DNA of 64,000 nucleotides, taken from the NCBI RefSeq assembly GCF_009389715.1, contig NC_052401.1, positions 2,282,843 to 2,346,842 of the forward strand. Direction: 5' to 3'. Below the pieces are notes generated by a model, which saw only the letters and a program-made list of their open reading frames with translations, searched no databases and was not told the origin of the DNA. The position numbers and the translations under genes are program-made. This document shows positions 25,325-39,421 of the stretch, one piece after another (position 1 is the stretch's first letter; each line of letters opens with the position of its first letter). The stretch is from Phoenix dactylifera. Lineage: Eukaryota; Streptophyta; Magnoliopsida; Arecales; Arecaceae.

Positions 25325-28300
25325 TGCTGCTTGTCAAAAGGAGGATAAGTAGCCACAGTTTAATTGATTCCCTGATACCTATCAGAGGACTGGTACAAGT
25401 CCAATGGCATTATTTTCTTAGCATTATAGATTTATGTTTAAATCCACAAACAGCGTGGAATCAGGAATGTAATTCTTCATTCCCTTTTCTGTGTTGATAT
25501 TGGATAGTCTTGTCCGCCTGGCGTCGTGTGCATTACTCTGTCTTCTTCTAGTCTATTTTGAACCTTCAGCTGTGATATTAATCAAAAATAACAGTTGACA
25601 ATCAGGTGCTGTTGCTATTATTATCTTCCATATTTAAATCTTGAAGGAGCTTCAGAAATGCAGTTATCTGTAGAATGCAGGCGCGCACACGATATTCCAG
25701 TAGAAACTTTTGTTGACCAGCTTGATGCAGAATTTTTCTTTTTGGTGGATTTTCGTGTGTTGCACACCTGATTCTGTCAACAAGTGTTGCAGAAACACCT
25801 ATCCTTCCAAGGAGTGTAAGAATACAATTTGGAAACGTCCCAACAAACTTTGAGCTTTCTTATCAAAAGAACTTTTTTCTTCAGGCGCGCTGTTCCATCT
25901 CGACCTATTTCTGACAGGCACCTGGTAATTGACAGGGTGTTTATCTTTTGTCAACAATTAGCGAAGCTTTAGAATTCATATTTTTCACTTTTGACAATTG
26001 CAAAGATATTAACAGTTTTTTCTTTCTTTAATTATGATTAGGTAAACTTGAGCTTTCAGATGCCAGTCAAACCTTCTAAAAAGCATGTATCATATTTAAT
26101 CATCCACACCTGGACAATTTCTCCATGGTTTTCCACTGTCTGATAATGTCTATTCTAGTTCCTTGTTCTATTAACCAACATATAAACTGACATCACTGAT
26201 ATTTTCTTTAATGGCGATGGGATTGGACTAAATATAAGAAATGAATAGAAAAGAACATCCATATAGCCGACCCCAAACTTTGATAGGGTTATATATTTTG
26301 TGTTCCTGAACTTCTATCATTTGTGTCGATCAGTTGTCTGAGCAATTGTTTATTATATTCCATAAGTGACAGGCTGACAGCTTGATGAAAGTGCCTATTT
26401 CGCTCATCTAAAGAACTACATGGAGTACTCCTGCGTTTCCATCCTTCGAAGTTGAGTTCTTTGGCGGTGGAAACTGACTACTTTTCAGATCAAAACTTTG
26501 ACTTATATGTTAGATAACAAAATTGATCAGAGTCTTGTGTTAGACCTTATATAAGGAATTTGTTCCCATGGGTTTGCTAACGAGGATATCTGCAGATGAG
26601 GCAATTTAGGACCAGACTTAACTTACCTATGGAAAGGAGAAACCGCTGTGGGTTGATATATGGCACTTGATGGCTTCTCTTGGTTGTGGGATTGAGATGC
26701 CTGTTTTAAAGGCAGCTTTGCAAGATCATTATGGAATTTTAATGCAGCTTTTCTGGGTTGTGGTAGATGATATTTTTTTCATGGCTGCTGCTCTTATTCA
26801 TTGTTGCTAGAACTGGTTGGTGCTCCTCCACTTCTGATTCAAGCACTGTTGTCCGCAACTATGCTGAAATGGTACCATGTTATTATCACACATGCAAAGC
26901 TCTAAAATCAGCCTATCTTATTTTTCAACTTCATCATTCAGCTCTTGGTTTCTGATAATTGTCCAACTGTGTAGCATAAAAGATATGTCAAGACATACCT
27001 GCTGACCCATTTGCAGCCAACTAGCTTTTGGGTCAAGTGTGTCGTTAGTATGGTGTTAGAGCCGGAGGTCATTGGTTTAAGTTCCTTCATGTCAATTTTT
27101 TCTTTGATTCATCTGTTAGTTATCCGACTCATTTCTTGTTTCAACTTTGGTTGTGATGTTGATTCTTGAATTCACCTTTCGAAAAGAACACGATCTCAGT
27201 TACTACTTCTAAATCACTTCCCATGATGAAAGACTTACCTTTGTTCTCAACTAATCTTCAGAATCTCACTTCGTTGTCTTGTTTAATTTCTGCAGCAAAA
27301 TGCTTATGTCACATACTTACATGTCTGCTTTTTTTTTTACATCAACCAGACAGATTCTTAATTTTGTCAAATTTAACTTCCCAATATGCATATTGATCAA
27401 AACTTGTAACAATAACCAATTTGTTTTTTCTGTGCAGTTATTGATTAACTTACTGTAGTGTTCCCCATGACCTGTTCTTATAAAGGGCTTCATCCTTGTA
27501 CAGATTAGACAATTCTGCATCCTACTATGTTTGTTGCTCCTCCTTCGCACTTAGTTATCCTCATAACACAGACTTGTTCTTAAATCCCTGTTCTGTAGGA
27601 AGGCTAACACATCTCCAATTCACCAAAATAAAAGGCCAATACATCTCCAATTCACTCAATGAAAAAGTAAAAAAAAATGACAGCAAATCTATGAGCATCA
27701 TACTTGGTACATTTCAGAAACCTGGCACTCATTTGATTGGTGGAAAAGAATATTGATTCTCAAGTGGTTTGGCCAACTTAGCCTGGCGTTCTAGTAGTCC
27801 AGAGGGAGTGGATTAGTGTGGATCTGCATGGTTCGACATGATTCACAGAATTCAACAGTTCTTATGCAGTTGGAATGCAGTTTAGCCTGACTTAAGCCAC
27901 AGGACAGAGAGTAGCTTTAAAAGGTTCTTGTTGCAGGTTCACTGCAAATGGTTCTGGTAAAAAGTTCACTGCGCCTGTAGCCTGAGAGGCGAGAGATGAC
28001 AAAAGAGCATCCATCACAAAGTCTCACAAGATCGCCTCTACCATGACCTATTCCCCCACCATACTTGTTCAACCAGCAGAGGGAACAGAGAATCCAAACC
28101 AAAAGAAATGTATGGAGGAAACCATCAAAAACATCTGCTGAACTTTAGCTTTTTAAATGGATCGCCCGTCCATTTGCCCCTGGTCCAGATGTTGGGTCCC
28201 ATGGCTCTATGTGGCACCAGCACCCACAATTTATATATCCATACCTTGGCTGGAAGACAGCCATGGCAGAGCCCCCACGTATCCAATAAAAAATATTTTC

Positions 28301-29567
28301 AAAGGAGGAAAGTTGGTTGTGGCAATATCTTACAAATAAAAACATCCACTAAAGATTAACCTCCTACTTTGTCTCGTTCCCAACAAGCAGTGACTGACAT
28401 ATCCAGCATTACTATATCCTATAAGGATAGTAGGTACACAGAGATATAAATATATGAATATAGGACTATCATGGTAAAAAAGTGCTCATTCTTATCTACA
28501 TTGTGATAGAATACTTAGCCTTTCAAAATACTCATCATTGAAGAACGAAACCCACATTCCTGTCCTTGCCTAGCTCATCTTCTTTTGTTCTCAGCCTCTC
28601 CATCTTATTCAAGAGCTCCTCTTTTGCTAAAATTTGGCTAAGTAAAAAACTCCTGTAACATGAGATTAATCACATAACATACCACCTCTCTCTATCCCTC
28701 CTCTTCCCTCCTGCTGCTGCCGACATTGCTACAAGCGCAGAAACCAGGTGTGGATGGTGTCGGTTATCTTCTAAATTGGCTTAGTTAGAAGGCAGAAAAA
28801 TGACTGTGAACTGGCTGGTGAATTATTTGTAGGTCGGCAGTCGTAGGGCAGGCGCTTCCGTCGGTGATCAAATTCCTGATACAAACACTACATCATGTCA
28901 TCATTATTTATATCTTCCTGCGTGACCAGGAGTTGAACAAAGTAGATGTGGCTTGCGAGAAATATAACATCGAGACCTTACAGTCTAAAAATATATGATG
29001 TCAACAAGGATGCTTAAAACCGTAAGACAAAAGCACTTCAGCTGAATCAGATATGGTTGGAGACCACAGCAAGGTTAATCTTGATCAAGTAATGAATTCT
29101 GAGCTTCCAATTAAGATTACAACACAGTAAACAGAAATCATTTCATGTTTTTTAATGGAAAAAGAGATAAAAGTTCAGTTCATTAATTTATTTTTGACTA
29201 GCAAATCACAAGAGAGTGGATTGACACATCATGGGAAAAGGCCAAGCCCAACACATCTAGGTGGGGGTGGTCAAGTCTTGGATCCTGTGGGCCCAAGGAC
29301 GAGTAGTTCTTTGATGCTAAGATAGCTTTCATCCTTGTTTATAGGTGGGAGGATCAGGTTCTCCATTCTTGGCCTTCAAGTGGGTGAATTATATCATAAA
29401 TCATTAAAGGAAGCTAGGTGATGGAGTTCAAATTGCACCAATCGTTTGCTTGTGTTTTATAAAGTATGGTTATAACTGACCACCAGAAAAAAATGTAAGT
29501 GTTCAAGTGAAATCTTATATTGCAGGAAGAAACTATGATCCAATTTCTGTAAGAGGTGCATGGAAGC
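25325..29567. other. Intergenic region, no supported gene
   Basis: AT-rich sequence with short frames only. A tRNA-like stretch at 27050-27083 (TGGTGTTAGAGCCGGAGG then GGTTTAAGTTCC) resembles the Pol III boxes of a SINE, but no full element could be outlined. The plus-strand frame 28159-28339 has no family match. The right end should contain the 3' UTR of the minus-strand bZIP gene. Confidence 0.5.
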
Positions 29568-32500
29568 TTACTCTCGAGGGCGACGAGAAGCCCACAGGGA
29601 ACTAAGAGCACGCAGGCGGCTATGATATTCTCCAATCGCAAAGAAACATCTTGCTGCTTGCCGGACCGTCAGAATCCTATGCAGCTGGTGAAGAGTCTGT
29701 TGTCTCAAATTATCAGCCTACACAAATCATAAGCTTGTTAATTGAGTTAATGAAAAAAGAACGACATGATACTGAAAAAATCATGAGAAGTTTGTTTTTT
29801 TTTTCTCAAGATGTCCCCTTCTTCAGATCAATTAATTCTTTTCATATGCTCTACAAGAAAAAATGAAGGCTGATCTTCTAAAAGTTGAAAGTATTCAAAG
29901 AGAAACTATATTTTTATTACTAATCTCTATCATATGTAATACAGTGTGTCATGAATGAACTATAGGCAGAGTGAAGAAGAAGAAAAAAAATGATGGGATG
30001 AGTTGAACTGAAGAGGTCCCGCTCATGAGTTTTGGACTCTTCCAATCATACATTTGAAAAAGAATCGCCATGATTAATTGTCTTGATATTTTCTGAAGTT
30101 TTATAATTGGTATTTCTTTATGTTCAATGATTGATATCTCGTACTCTTTTCATCGTCAAAAAGCCTTGCCAATCTTTAATTCTACACTCAGAACCGTCCA
30201 TCATAACAAGTTTAGACTAATAGCAGGTAGTGAACAGCAAGCAGCTATATGTCCCTCCTGGCCCTCCGGAGAGATGAATGAGACCTCGTAGGCCTACGTG
30301 TATTCAAATATTGTGGTGTATAAGCGAGACACAAAGGAACATATGGCCGTATCCAATGACACAGAAGGTTACGGCGTTTGGTCCTCTCTTATTTATGTAC
30401 ATGGATAGCAACTTGTAAACTTTCTTCAAGGCGCATAGGATTTAAAAAGAAATCATGTAGCTTTTGATTTTGATGGGTCTCTTGGAAGCACCAAAGAAAA
30501 AAAAAAAAGAAAGCAAGCTAGAGAGAGAAGAGGGGAGTTAGATACAAACAGAAGAAAGGACAAAGGAATAATGCATACGAGGACCTACTGAAGGTAAATA
30601 TTCAATTTTTGATAGTCCTTGAACTTTATTAAAACGGGACAGGTGTACCTAAATATGTACTCAAATCACCTTGTAAGGATATAATTTTGCCCTCAGTTTC
30701 TAGAGTGCCACGCAGTAATATATAGGTCTCAGCCTGTAGTTGGTGGAATGGAAGGTTGCCAGCCTAGCCCCTGCTATTCCTGTTATTTGGATTTGGAAGA
30801 AGAATTCTGGTTTCCCAAAGAAAAATATGAGAGCCAAAGGCTGTGAAATTTTTCATCCTCAAAGACTTGTCCAAGATGTATAGTCACGAAGTCAAGGGCA
30901 AGAAGGTGGTATTTTGACAAAAATTTCAAAAAGACTTAGTCGAACAGACGCATAAACTTAAGAAAATTCAACATCAGAATTAAAAAAAAATAAATTAAAA
31001 GGCATAAAAAGTCAGTTGTCCTGTATAATATTCATGTGAGTTCTTAGGGAAGTTGTCCAAATTCTCTGAAGATGTTTCTTTTTATTATCAAAATTAGCGA
31101 TAAGATTTGCTAAACTATTTGAGGATAACTTGTTTCAGAGAATAGCTCTTCATCACTTGAAATCGAAATTTGTAATATATGTTGATCTGTAGTTCTTTAT
31201 TGTATATTAGCAGTAACCCTTTTTGTTTTTGTTTTTTTTTCGAAAAAAAAAAACAAGAGGATCTTTGATGGAAAAACAATTATGCTGTCGTAGAAGTTGC
31301 TTAGTATCCAAGTTGATGGGAATGCAAGCAAAGCAGCGACCAGGGACACATCAGGACCCGTTCACTCTTTTCCATGATTTATGTGAAAGATTAGAACTTA
31401 GTGCTCTCAATAATTTCCCAGTAACAAGGACTGCCTACGGAGCTCAAGAAAGCAAGTGGGGAATAAGAGGAGGACCTGTCGGACGAATCCCTCGAGGTTG
31501 GCAAGCTTCCCGAGTGCAACGCCCATCGAATCCATGTAGATGCCGACGTTGGTGCCTTCACAGAGAGACCCGCTAGCCACCGTATCTGCAAGGGACTGAT
31601 GGAGCTGCTCGAGGCCCTGCGAGAGGGCCTCTTCAGCCTGCTGTGATGACTGCTGAAGGTTACAGATCCCCACGAGCTGCTGCTCCGTTAACGGATCCAG
31701 CTGAGGTATTATAATCTGCTAACAAAAGGAACGAAGAACTCAACAAGAACCTCATCAAGACAAAATTCCAGCGAACAGTGGGTGCAATTTAGTTGCAAAT
31801 ATTTCAACTGTTTGGTGGAAAAAAAGAGCGAAGAGATGATGGAGGAAACTTATGGTAAGGTGCTTTCAGACCTTGAGCAGCTCAGAAGGTCTGAATCCAC
31901 CCATCCAAAGGAAGCACCGCTCGGCCGGAGTAGTCCACATCCCAGTTATGAGGTGGAAGACGTCTGATTTGGCAGCGACTCCTTTCAGCCGGAAGATCTC
32001 ATCATAGTGAGTGAGGCATTCATCCACCATGACTCTGAGGTCGCCCTCGGGGAGGTGCGCTTGCAACCCCCGACGTAGGTCTGTCATGTGCTTGTAGTTC
32101 TCATCCAACCATCGAGCGTATTCCATGTCAAAGATTGCTGCAGCTGTAAATAATATAATTTCGTATAAAGAGTCTAAATACATTGAGAGAGAGAGAGAGG
32201 GGGGGGGGGGGGGGGGAGAGATCATGGTGTTACAGATATGAGCAAACATCACTATGATGATAATATCTAAATCTTAACATCTATCCAAGTTAGAGATTTT
32301 ATGGAATAAAAAACTTTTTAATTATGAAGAGGAAATGGGGTTGTTACCAGAACTGATATTTCCATCTGCACTAGCTCCTCCAAAGAACAGACCCTAAACA
32401 CCATCCATATTTAATGAAATAAACATGTCGAACTACATCTGATATATAGAGAAAAAGAACAAAAGAAGAGTATATTTGTATCTTCTCAGTGTTACCTGCG

Positions 32501-33219
32501 ATCGTGCTCTCTGGAGATCTTGTTCTATCTGAGTAAGTTTGATTCTGCTGGATTCCAACTGTTGTACATAAGCCTGTCAAAATGGAAGAGATGAGATAAC
32601 CATATTGTAAGGATCTTATCCTCAAAATATTCTAAGGATCCAGCAGCTCTAATTGAACAATTTCTGCATGAGAACTGCTGATTAGAAATTAAACCACCTT
32701 CTTTCTCAGTCGGCTTTTGCGCGCTGCCTCTCGATTCTGAGCTAAGCGTCTCAAGGTCTGTCATTAACAAAAAAAAAAGCACTTAAGCTTAATAATCTTT
32801 TACTCTCATGATTAGGTTCTGCCATCCTATGGCATATATTTTTTGTTTATTTTGTGATGTAAGTCTTTTTGAGAGGTACTTTGGTGCTATAAATCAACAA
32901 AATGTTTTATAGAGTTGGATGTTTTTCAAATGTTCCACCAAACCGCGGAGGGTTACAGGCCAAACGCTGCCTTCTATCGAACGTCAATCGATATATTAGG
33001 ACACAGATGTCAGATGTCCTATGTGATAATAAAAGTGCTTTGTCTTGTTGCAAGAGGACTTAATCAGCCTTGCATACATGCATGAATGCATGCATGTACA
33101 TGAATGTTAAAAGCACATGCATGTCTGCAGGCACGAATTGAATGTGCATGCCTGGGTATATGTATGTATGCATGATAGAATTCCATGCATGTGAACGTTC
33201 CCAGGTACCTACCCGGACT

Positions 33220-33272
<53 letters not shown>

Positions 33273-35470
33273 TTCACGACCTTCGTATCTAATATTTTTC
33301 CATCTTCCTCTGCGGTTGACCCAGCCATCCTCCTCTGCCACATGAAATGTATGATAATGGTTTCAAATATCATGTGACCGGATCAAAGAAGAGTAAAAAA
33401 AAATAATATATATATATATTTTTAAAAACGAAGGCCAGTGACCAACGATGCAAGTGATTGGAATGTTCCAAGTTTTCAATAGTAACTGAAGCTTTGGTTA
33501 GGTGACAGCAAAAGGAATAATCATCTATTCTTAGTAAATATATATACTAGATTTCCAATCCAACTCAGTCCAGTTCAATAATTATTGCCATCCAAAAACT
33601 CACTGGAGACCAAAATTCCCTTGAGGTAATTTGTAAATTTATAACTAGTTAATACAACAAATTTATGGTGAACAAAATTGGTTGTTATGGTGAAAGGCAA
33701 ATGTACCGACCAGCAACGGTAGCAACTCATCTTGAAAGAAGACACGGACTTATGTACCAAACAAAAAAGAACAGCACTCATAAATAGTTGTCTGAAGAAA
33801 GCTATCAACAGTTAAAACGCTGGGAATCGTGGAGATTGGACATCCCAACCCAACAAGCAGTAATGTCTCTCCTTGGGATCTATGTTGACAACTACTGTTC
33901 CTGGAATTATTACCTCTGGTCAAACATCCATATATATATATATTTTAGCAGGTGCTGAAATCTTGAGATCTGGGATAAGTGATGAGATTTAAATGCTGGC
34001 CTGGTTTCTTTATGATTTTTTGGGTATTTGGGCCTGTAATAATGGAGGGTAGGCAAACATTGAAGCAGTACCTTTTCTTGGGTCCTGGGTTGATGATTTG
34101 GTGGTGCAGCTGCCGTTCTGGGGGCATCGCCGGCTATCATCCCTTGCTGCTGCTGCTGCTGCTGCTTTGAAGGCTGCTCTAAGGAAGCCTTTATGCTCAC
34201 AGCTGGGGACTCTGAGTCCGGCTGGGAGATCGTGTTTTGGGCTGATCCTGAATCAGTGCTCTCAGCTGGCTGTGAGTTTTCCTGTTGGCATTAAAGAAAG
34301 GGGGGCACCATGAGACCTAAATGGGGCAACAGCCCATTCCTTGCTCTCTTTACTTCTATTCTCCTTTTCTGCATCAAAAAGCCCAAGTCAAAAGGCAAGA
34401 CCATACCTTGGGAGTTTGTTGGAATCTCATTGGCCATGAGGGGAAGATTTCAAGAGTAGGAGGTCTGGTTGTGAAAAAGGCTGCAAGAGAGAGAAAGAGA
34501 GGATATGCAGGAGATGAAATCAAGTAAAGCTGTCTAAGAATCAGAAAGAAATAGACTAAAGTACAGTCAGTGTTCCAAAAGGGAACTCATTCCTTTCCCT
34601 CTGCCACAAGGGTGGCGAGAGCTAGTAATGGAACACTGGAATCAACTGAGGGAGAGAGAGTATGTTTCTGTGAGTACTGGGGATCACACAATCCAAACTC
34701 TCCTGCCTCATGTGATCACTATGGTAGGAAAAGGCAAAGCAGCCTTTGTGAAGACCATTTCAACCCTTTTCATATCTGTGCTGAAGGATGAGAGGAGTGC
34801 AATTTTAGAGGTGGTTATGCTGAGAGAGGAAGAGAAACGGGAGTGAGGGGCCTACGTTTCCTGTCTTCATCACTTCTAGTGCCAGCAACTCCATGCATGA
34901 GAGCCGCTTCCAACTCCCAAAAATAAGCAGCTCCTTCCTGATCACTAAAATTAGAAAAAGTTTATGAAATTAGTGGAGAGGAGCGATATTTTTTTTCTTG
35001 AAAAAAACCGAAAGAAAAGAAAATCTGAGAATAGATCAGGCTGAAAGTTTATGAAATCGGTGGCACAAGGTGCAATCCCAAAGAAAGGTAACACATAGGA
35101 GTGGAGAAAAGGAGAAGGAGAAGATAAAGTAGATCATGAAATGGAGAAGAACCGATGAAGGATTTGAAAAGAGACACATAAGTGGAGGGAGGAGAGAACC
35201 ATCGAAGAGCCAGACATGCAAGCTTATGGTTTTTATAAAGGAATAGTTAACTTCAGAAAAGGACCTTGTTGGTGCTTTTAAATAATATAACGGTGGAGAA
35301 GGAGGAGGAAGGGGAGGAGAAGAACAAAAAGAAGACGTGATCATGAAGAAATTTGAACAGTACAAGAAATTGGTGGCAGCAGGTGTGATGCCATGAAATC
35401 CATAAGCCAGAGGCTGACTTGAAGATCCAGATTCTGAAAGACCAGTTTCACCAGCACTATGATTTGCCAT
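29568..35470 (-). CDS. TGA-type bZIP transcription factor, TGA9/TGA10 clade, 11 exons
   Basis: Exons on the minus strand: 35470-35364, 34944-34856, 34480-34407, 34281-34072, 33334-33281, 32757-32698, 32573-32496, 32393-32348, 32143-31872, 31715-31476 and 29717-29568. All phases join to give 459 residues. The start MANHSAGETGLS and the segments AAYFWELEAALM and LEIFPSWPMRFQQTP fit the TGA9/TGA10 clade. A seven-glutamine run lies at about residues 130-136. The basic region TLRRLAQNREAARKSRLRKK (179-198, N186-x7-R194) leads into a zipper (QQLESSRIKL). A DOG1 domain follows, with AAIFDMEYARWL, LQQSSQQAEEALSQGLEQL and RQQTLHQL. The protein should bind TGACG/as-1 elements in the nucleus; Arabidopsis TGA9 and TGA10 act with ROXY glutaredoxins in anther development. 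It ends at RRPRE, without the short tail of Arabidopsis TGA9. The last intron is 1.76 kb. Confidence 0.9.
32184..32218. repeat. (GA)n followed by an 18-base G run
   Basis: GAGAGA then G at 32199-32216, in the intron 32144-32347 of the bZIP gene. On the coding strand this is a C/CT tract about 40 bases upstream of the 3' splice site. Confidence 0.85.
33222..33271. repeat. (GA)n microsatellite beside a bZIP splice donor
   Basis: About 24 GA units. On the coding (minus) strand it is a CT tract that starts nine bases after the 5' splice site closing the exon 33334-33281. Confidence 0.92.
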
Positions 35471-35739
35471 CCGAGAAGATTTCTCCTCCTTCTACTATTC
35501 CTATCTCTCGTCAATGATGCTCTACATGTGTCTCCTTCAACTTCTGCTTCAATTCCAAGCCTTAATCAAACCTCGTCCTTCTGCGGTGTACGAAGCAAAA
35601 GATATAAAGATGAACCCTTAGGAGAAAGACAGCTTTAAGAACTTTTAAAATATCATCTATAGAAGTGAAGGAAAACGTATGTAATACCCTGAGATACTCA
35701 GCTGCAGCTTTTCTGAGATCGAGAGAGATATCCTCTTAA

Positions 35740-35775
<36 letters not shown>

Positions 35776-36640
35776 ATCACAGGTTGCTTTGCTTCAAGTA
35801 TGGCCAAGGGCTGAAAGTACCTTTTATTATAAAACTGAATCATATGAAGTTGGACCTCGACCTCATGGGTTTCCTTCTCATATTGCTGTTCAGGAAAATG
35901 TGTTCTTGTCACCCTAACAAGTAATAATTTACCTTTGGAATTAATCTATTTTATAGAGAAGATCTTTTCCTTGTGGCCTTGTTTCAAAAGTGTGTGAATA
36001 GAGAGAAAGAGAGAGAGAGAGAGAGAGACGGAAAATAAAAGGAACCCGCTAGAATCACTGACTCCTACTCCACTCCCTGTAACCGACTTTACCCCCTCAT
36101 TGGCTCTCTTTTGGGCTCTTCAGACATTGTTTACAAAGTACTAAACGAAACCAGCATCCAATAAAAGACAAGCACCCTCAACTCCCCCTATATGATATAA
36201 AAAATGTCGAGGTCGGTCTTGTCATCTTCCTTTTCATCCCTGTGGGCTCGAGTTTTACTTCGACTGCCCAGGGCCTCTCACGAGCACACCTTTCCTTATG
36301 TTTTGCCCCAGCCCACGAGCTAACCCACTTTTGTATTAAATTCCCCCCCTTCAAATGGATTTGTTTGGTGTTATCACCTCTGTTGCTGGGTCAGCATCCA
36401 TGCCTCGTCAAACACACCTAAAAGCCATGCCACACCATTAGTCCTTTCCGCAAACAGAAGCTTTAAACAAGGGGTCCAAGGGCCATGGAACAGTAATGTA
36501 CTCTCCCATGGATCTTTTTCTTTAGAGTGGCACCCTGTGTCCATACCTTTCACTTCTTCACCATGTCCACCAAATTATAATACTGTCAGCCTCCCTGCAG
36601 CTGGTTTTATATGCAGCTGGTCTTTTGGTGGACCAACTAT
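35471..36640 (-). promoter_or_regulatory. Leader and promoter region of the bZIP gene, with two GA/CT tracts
   Basis: Two GA runs on the plus strand, 35742-35770 and 36007-36027, read as CT-rich leader sequence on the gene strand. Long CT tracts are typical of plant 5' UTRs and can bind GAGA-binding BPC proteins. The transcription start is probably between 36,000 and 36,300. No TATA box was chosen. Confidence 0.4.
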
Positions 36641-38870
36641 CTAATTTTTTTCATCCCCTCTTGATTTTATATATGGTGAGAGTGGTCCCTTTCAGTGCAG
36701 AGATGGAAGCCAAATACTTTATGTTGCACCTATCTGCTAGCTTTATAGGTGATAGGCCACCTCCAATTATTCTTTTTGATGGCAATGATTGGCCTGACAA
36801 AGTGAGAGGATAGATACAGAATTGCCATGGATTAGGTGATCTATGAGTTTAGTTGGTTAATTGTTTACGCTTTCTGATGCAAAGAGTATCATACTTCTGG
36901 CATGGAAGACTGATGAGGATGTAAGGCTTCCAAAATACTCTGTAGTGCTTAAGTAGATGACTGTTCCTGTCTTCTGAAATAGCAAGCAGGGGTTCTTCTG
37001 GACATTATGAAAGACAATATAAATTAATCAGCACCGCAGTTTTCTAGAGTTGCATCCACGAATGTTGATGTAAAGTCAACCTGTGAGGCATCGACCCTTG
37101 CATTCAATCTTTGTTTGGTCAATAGATATTCCACCTGTGTTGAGTGCTTTCCTTTGGTTCAGCCTTATTGATAAGAATTCCCAACATTATAAAGCACTAG
37201 CTGGTACTTCTCTTTAACAAAATTCTCTCTTGATAAGACTGAAAATTAGGTGCATATCAGATTTTGATGCCATTTTTTTTAAAATTTAAGAATTAGTATA
37301 GGAGAAATCCCAGCAAAGCCCCGTCCCTTCACTAAAACAAGGAGAGAGCATTTCACTCCTGATATGGCAATGGAACATGTTCCTGAAAATTTGACCTCCC
37401 ATATGTATGAGGGACAATGCATGTATCAAGTCTTTTCATGTCTCCCCCAAGAACATGTTGGAGATAAAATAATAAGGAAATCTACAGTAGCATGCAAGCA
37501 TGTTACGCAAAGAATCTTGTAGGTGTTCTTATTTTGCCAAACCTCCTTACATAAATACCAAAGCCAATCACTTGCAAGGAACACTGGGGCCATTATAAAA
37601 CGTGCCTACTGACAATAATGTCATTCCATCTTGCAGGATAAATGAATTAAAAATCATATCAAAGAAATTTTGTTGGAACAACCAAGGAGGCATAAATATG
37701 TAGGAGGCATATCCAAGGATGGTATGATGATGGTAGACAAATTAAAAAAGGAATGATAGATGCTATACAAGAGTTCTGGTTATCCTCTGCTGGAAATCGC
37801 TGCAGCATGACCCATAACCATGAATCTTAGTCCGGCATTTCTGTGCAAAAATTAAGAATGTCATACTCAACTCTAAATGGTATTTTAACCACTAATCTGA
37901 ACTCAGCAATTTTAACAGACGGCTGTTTTCATGATCAGTTCTCTTTTTTTTTTCCCCTTCTCGAGCAGATAAGAGAAGGAATTGGGTTCATCTCCAGATT
38001 TTGCTGTTTGGTTATTTGCAAAAACTTGCAACAAATACCAGCTCCACTGAAAACATAGGGCACCAACTAAACATTCCAATTGTGAAGTGGACCGCTTCAA
38101 ATCACAATATAGATTGGCAGTGCAAATGGGTTTGTATCAAATCATGCTGCTTCTCATACAATAGGTCCAAATTTATTGCACTTAGGACAGGCAGGCAATC
38201 CATGCTGATTAGGCTTCAGATAATGCACATTTGGTTGCCCAACTACAAATCCTCTTTCAAGCTGCCACCAGTTGGCTCACCATTCCTGCCCAGATTTATC
38301 CACTTTAAAGCTTGCAGCAGTCTATACTTTGCGTACTGAGTTCTCCAGATATTGCTCATCAATCCAGGTTCTGGGTCTTGGTGGGCAAAGGATTAGAAAA
38401 ACCTTATATGATCACTACTAATGTGTAATAAATGAAAGGCATGATGGCAATGAGATGTTGAACAAAATTGCCGGAAACTGATCAATAAACCAGCTAGAAC
38501 AAGATAAATGGCATCATCCAGGTAACCTGATACAGAACAGGTACATCAGTATTTTGATGTCTGGGTTCATGATCTCAATGATTTTTGATTGGGTCACCAT
38601 ACCTCATCTCATTAAAAACAAGGTGCACCACATATATCCGAGGAAAGTTGTAAAATGGATTACATCTATCGAAGTCATAGTCCCTATCGACGACTGATGA
38701 AGGATTTCTTCAACAATACCATGTATTCCAAGTCACTAATGGAGCACAGCTATATAAGCAAATTTACATGGCATATATCTTGCAGATATGAAAGGACAGT
38801 CAAAATCCAACCTTCGCAGGAATACTGCTGTACTTCTGGCTTTGTAAAGTTGAAAAATGTTCACTGAGGC
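36641..38870. other. Intergenic, no supported gene
   Basis: AT-rich sequence with only short frames and no recognisable domain, RNA or transposon ends on either strand. Confidence 0.5.
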
Positions 38871-38875
38871 TCTAA

Positions 38876-38960
38876 CTATTGAAGCTTGGATGTTGAATAA
38901 CTCGTTAAAGCATCAAGGTCTTGCTGAACTTGAAGATTTGTAACAGGAAGTTGTCTCTGT
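38876..38960 (-). other. Possible terminal exon of an unrecognised minus-strand gene
   Basis: Minus strand: an acceptor (CTTGTGCAG) is followed by 85 bases that, in one phase, read QRQLPVTNLQVQQDLDALT and end at a stop (38876-38878). The hydrophilic, glutamine-rich reading looks protein-like, but no upstream exon could be joined confidently. The phase at the acceptor would need two carried bases. It may be chance. Confidence 0.22.
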
Positions 38961-39421
38961 CTGCACAAGCAGAGCAGCCACATGTGAGTTATTTTCCACA
39001 AACCCATAAAAGGTTTATGCATTATGCTAACAGAAGACATATTTCAAAGATCATATAACCTCAGAATACAAAGAAAATGTGGTAGTCTACAAAAACGTAT
39101 TAGTAATGCTGCAACATTTAGAAGTGACGTCCATAAATGTCATGAACATAGATAGCTTTGGAAGGTAAATAAGACAATTACAACTATAGAAGCAAGAAAA
39201 TTCCACATTCATCTATCAATAAGAGGGATTCAAATAGAATGTACCCTTCACTCGCACGTCTGCATATGATATTAACCTTTTAACACTATGTATTCTGATA
39301 ATTCTTCTTTGAGACCGAAATATGACCCTTCTCCAACCATAAATTAAGAAATATATGGTATTTTTGGACCCATCTTGATATACCATATTCGATCCTAGCA
39401 TTCAGACAATGAGGAAGCAAC

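Noticed and set aside
27040-27100. tRNA-like sequence (TGGTGTTAGAGCC, GGTTTAAGTTCC)
   Set aside because: It is too short and diverged for a tRNA, and the ends of a SINE could not be defined.
28108-28359. Overlapping frames near 28.1-28.4 kb on both strands
   Set aside because: Some Pro/Trp-rich readings look protein-like, but no splice partners, no clear family and no consistent frame were found.
35036-35363. Extension of the first bZIP exon to 144 codons
   Set aside because: The family sequence requires splicing at 35363 (TT|GTACTG) to the exon 34944-34856, which restores the conserved FDQEGAAY segment.
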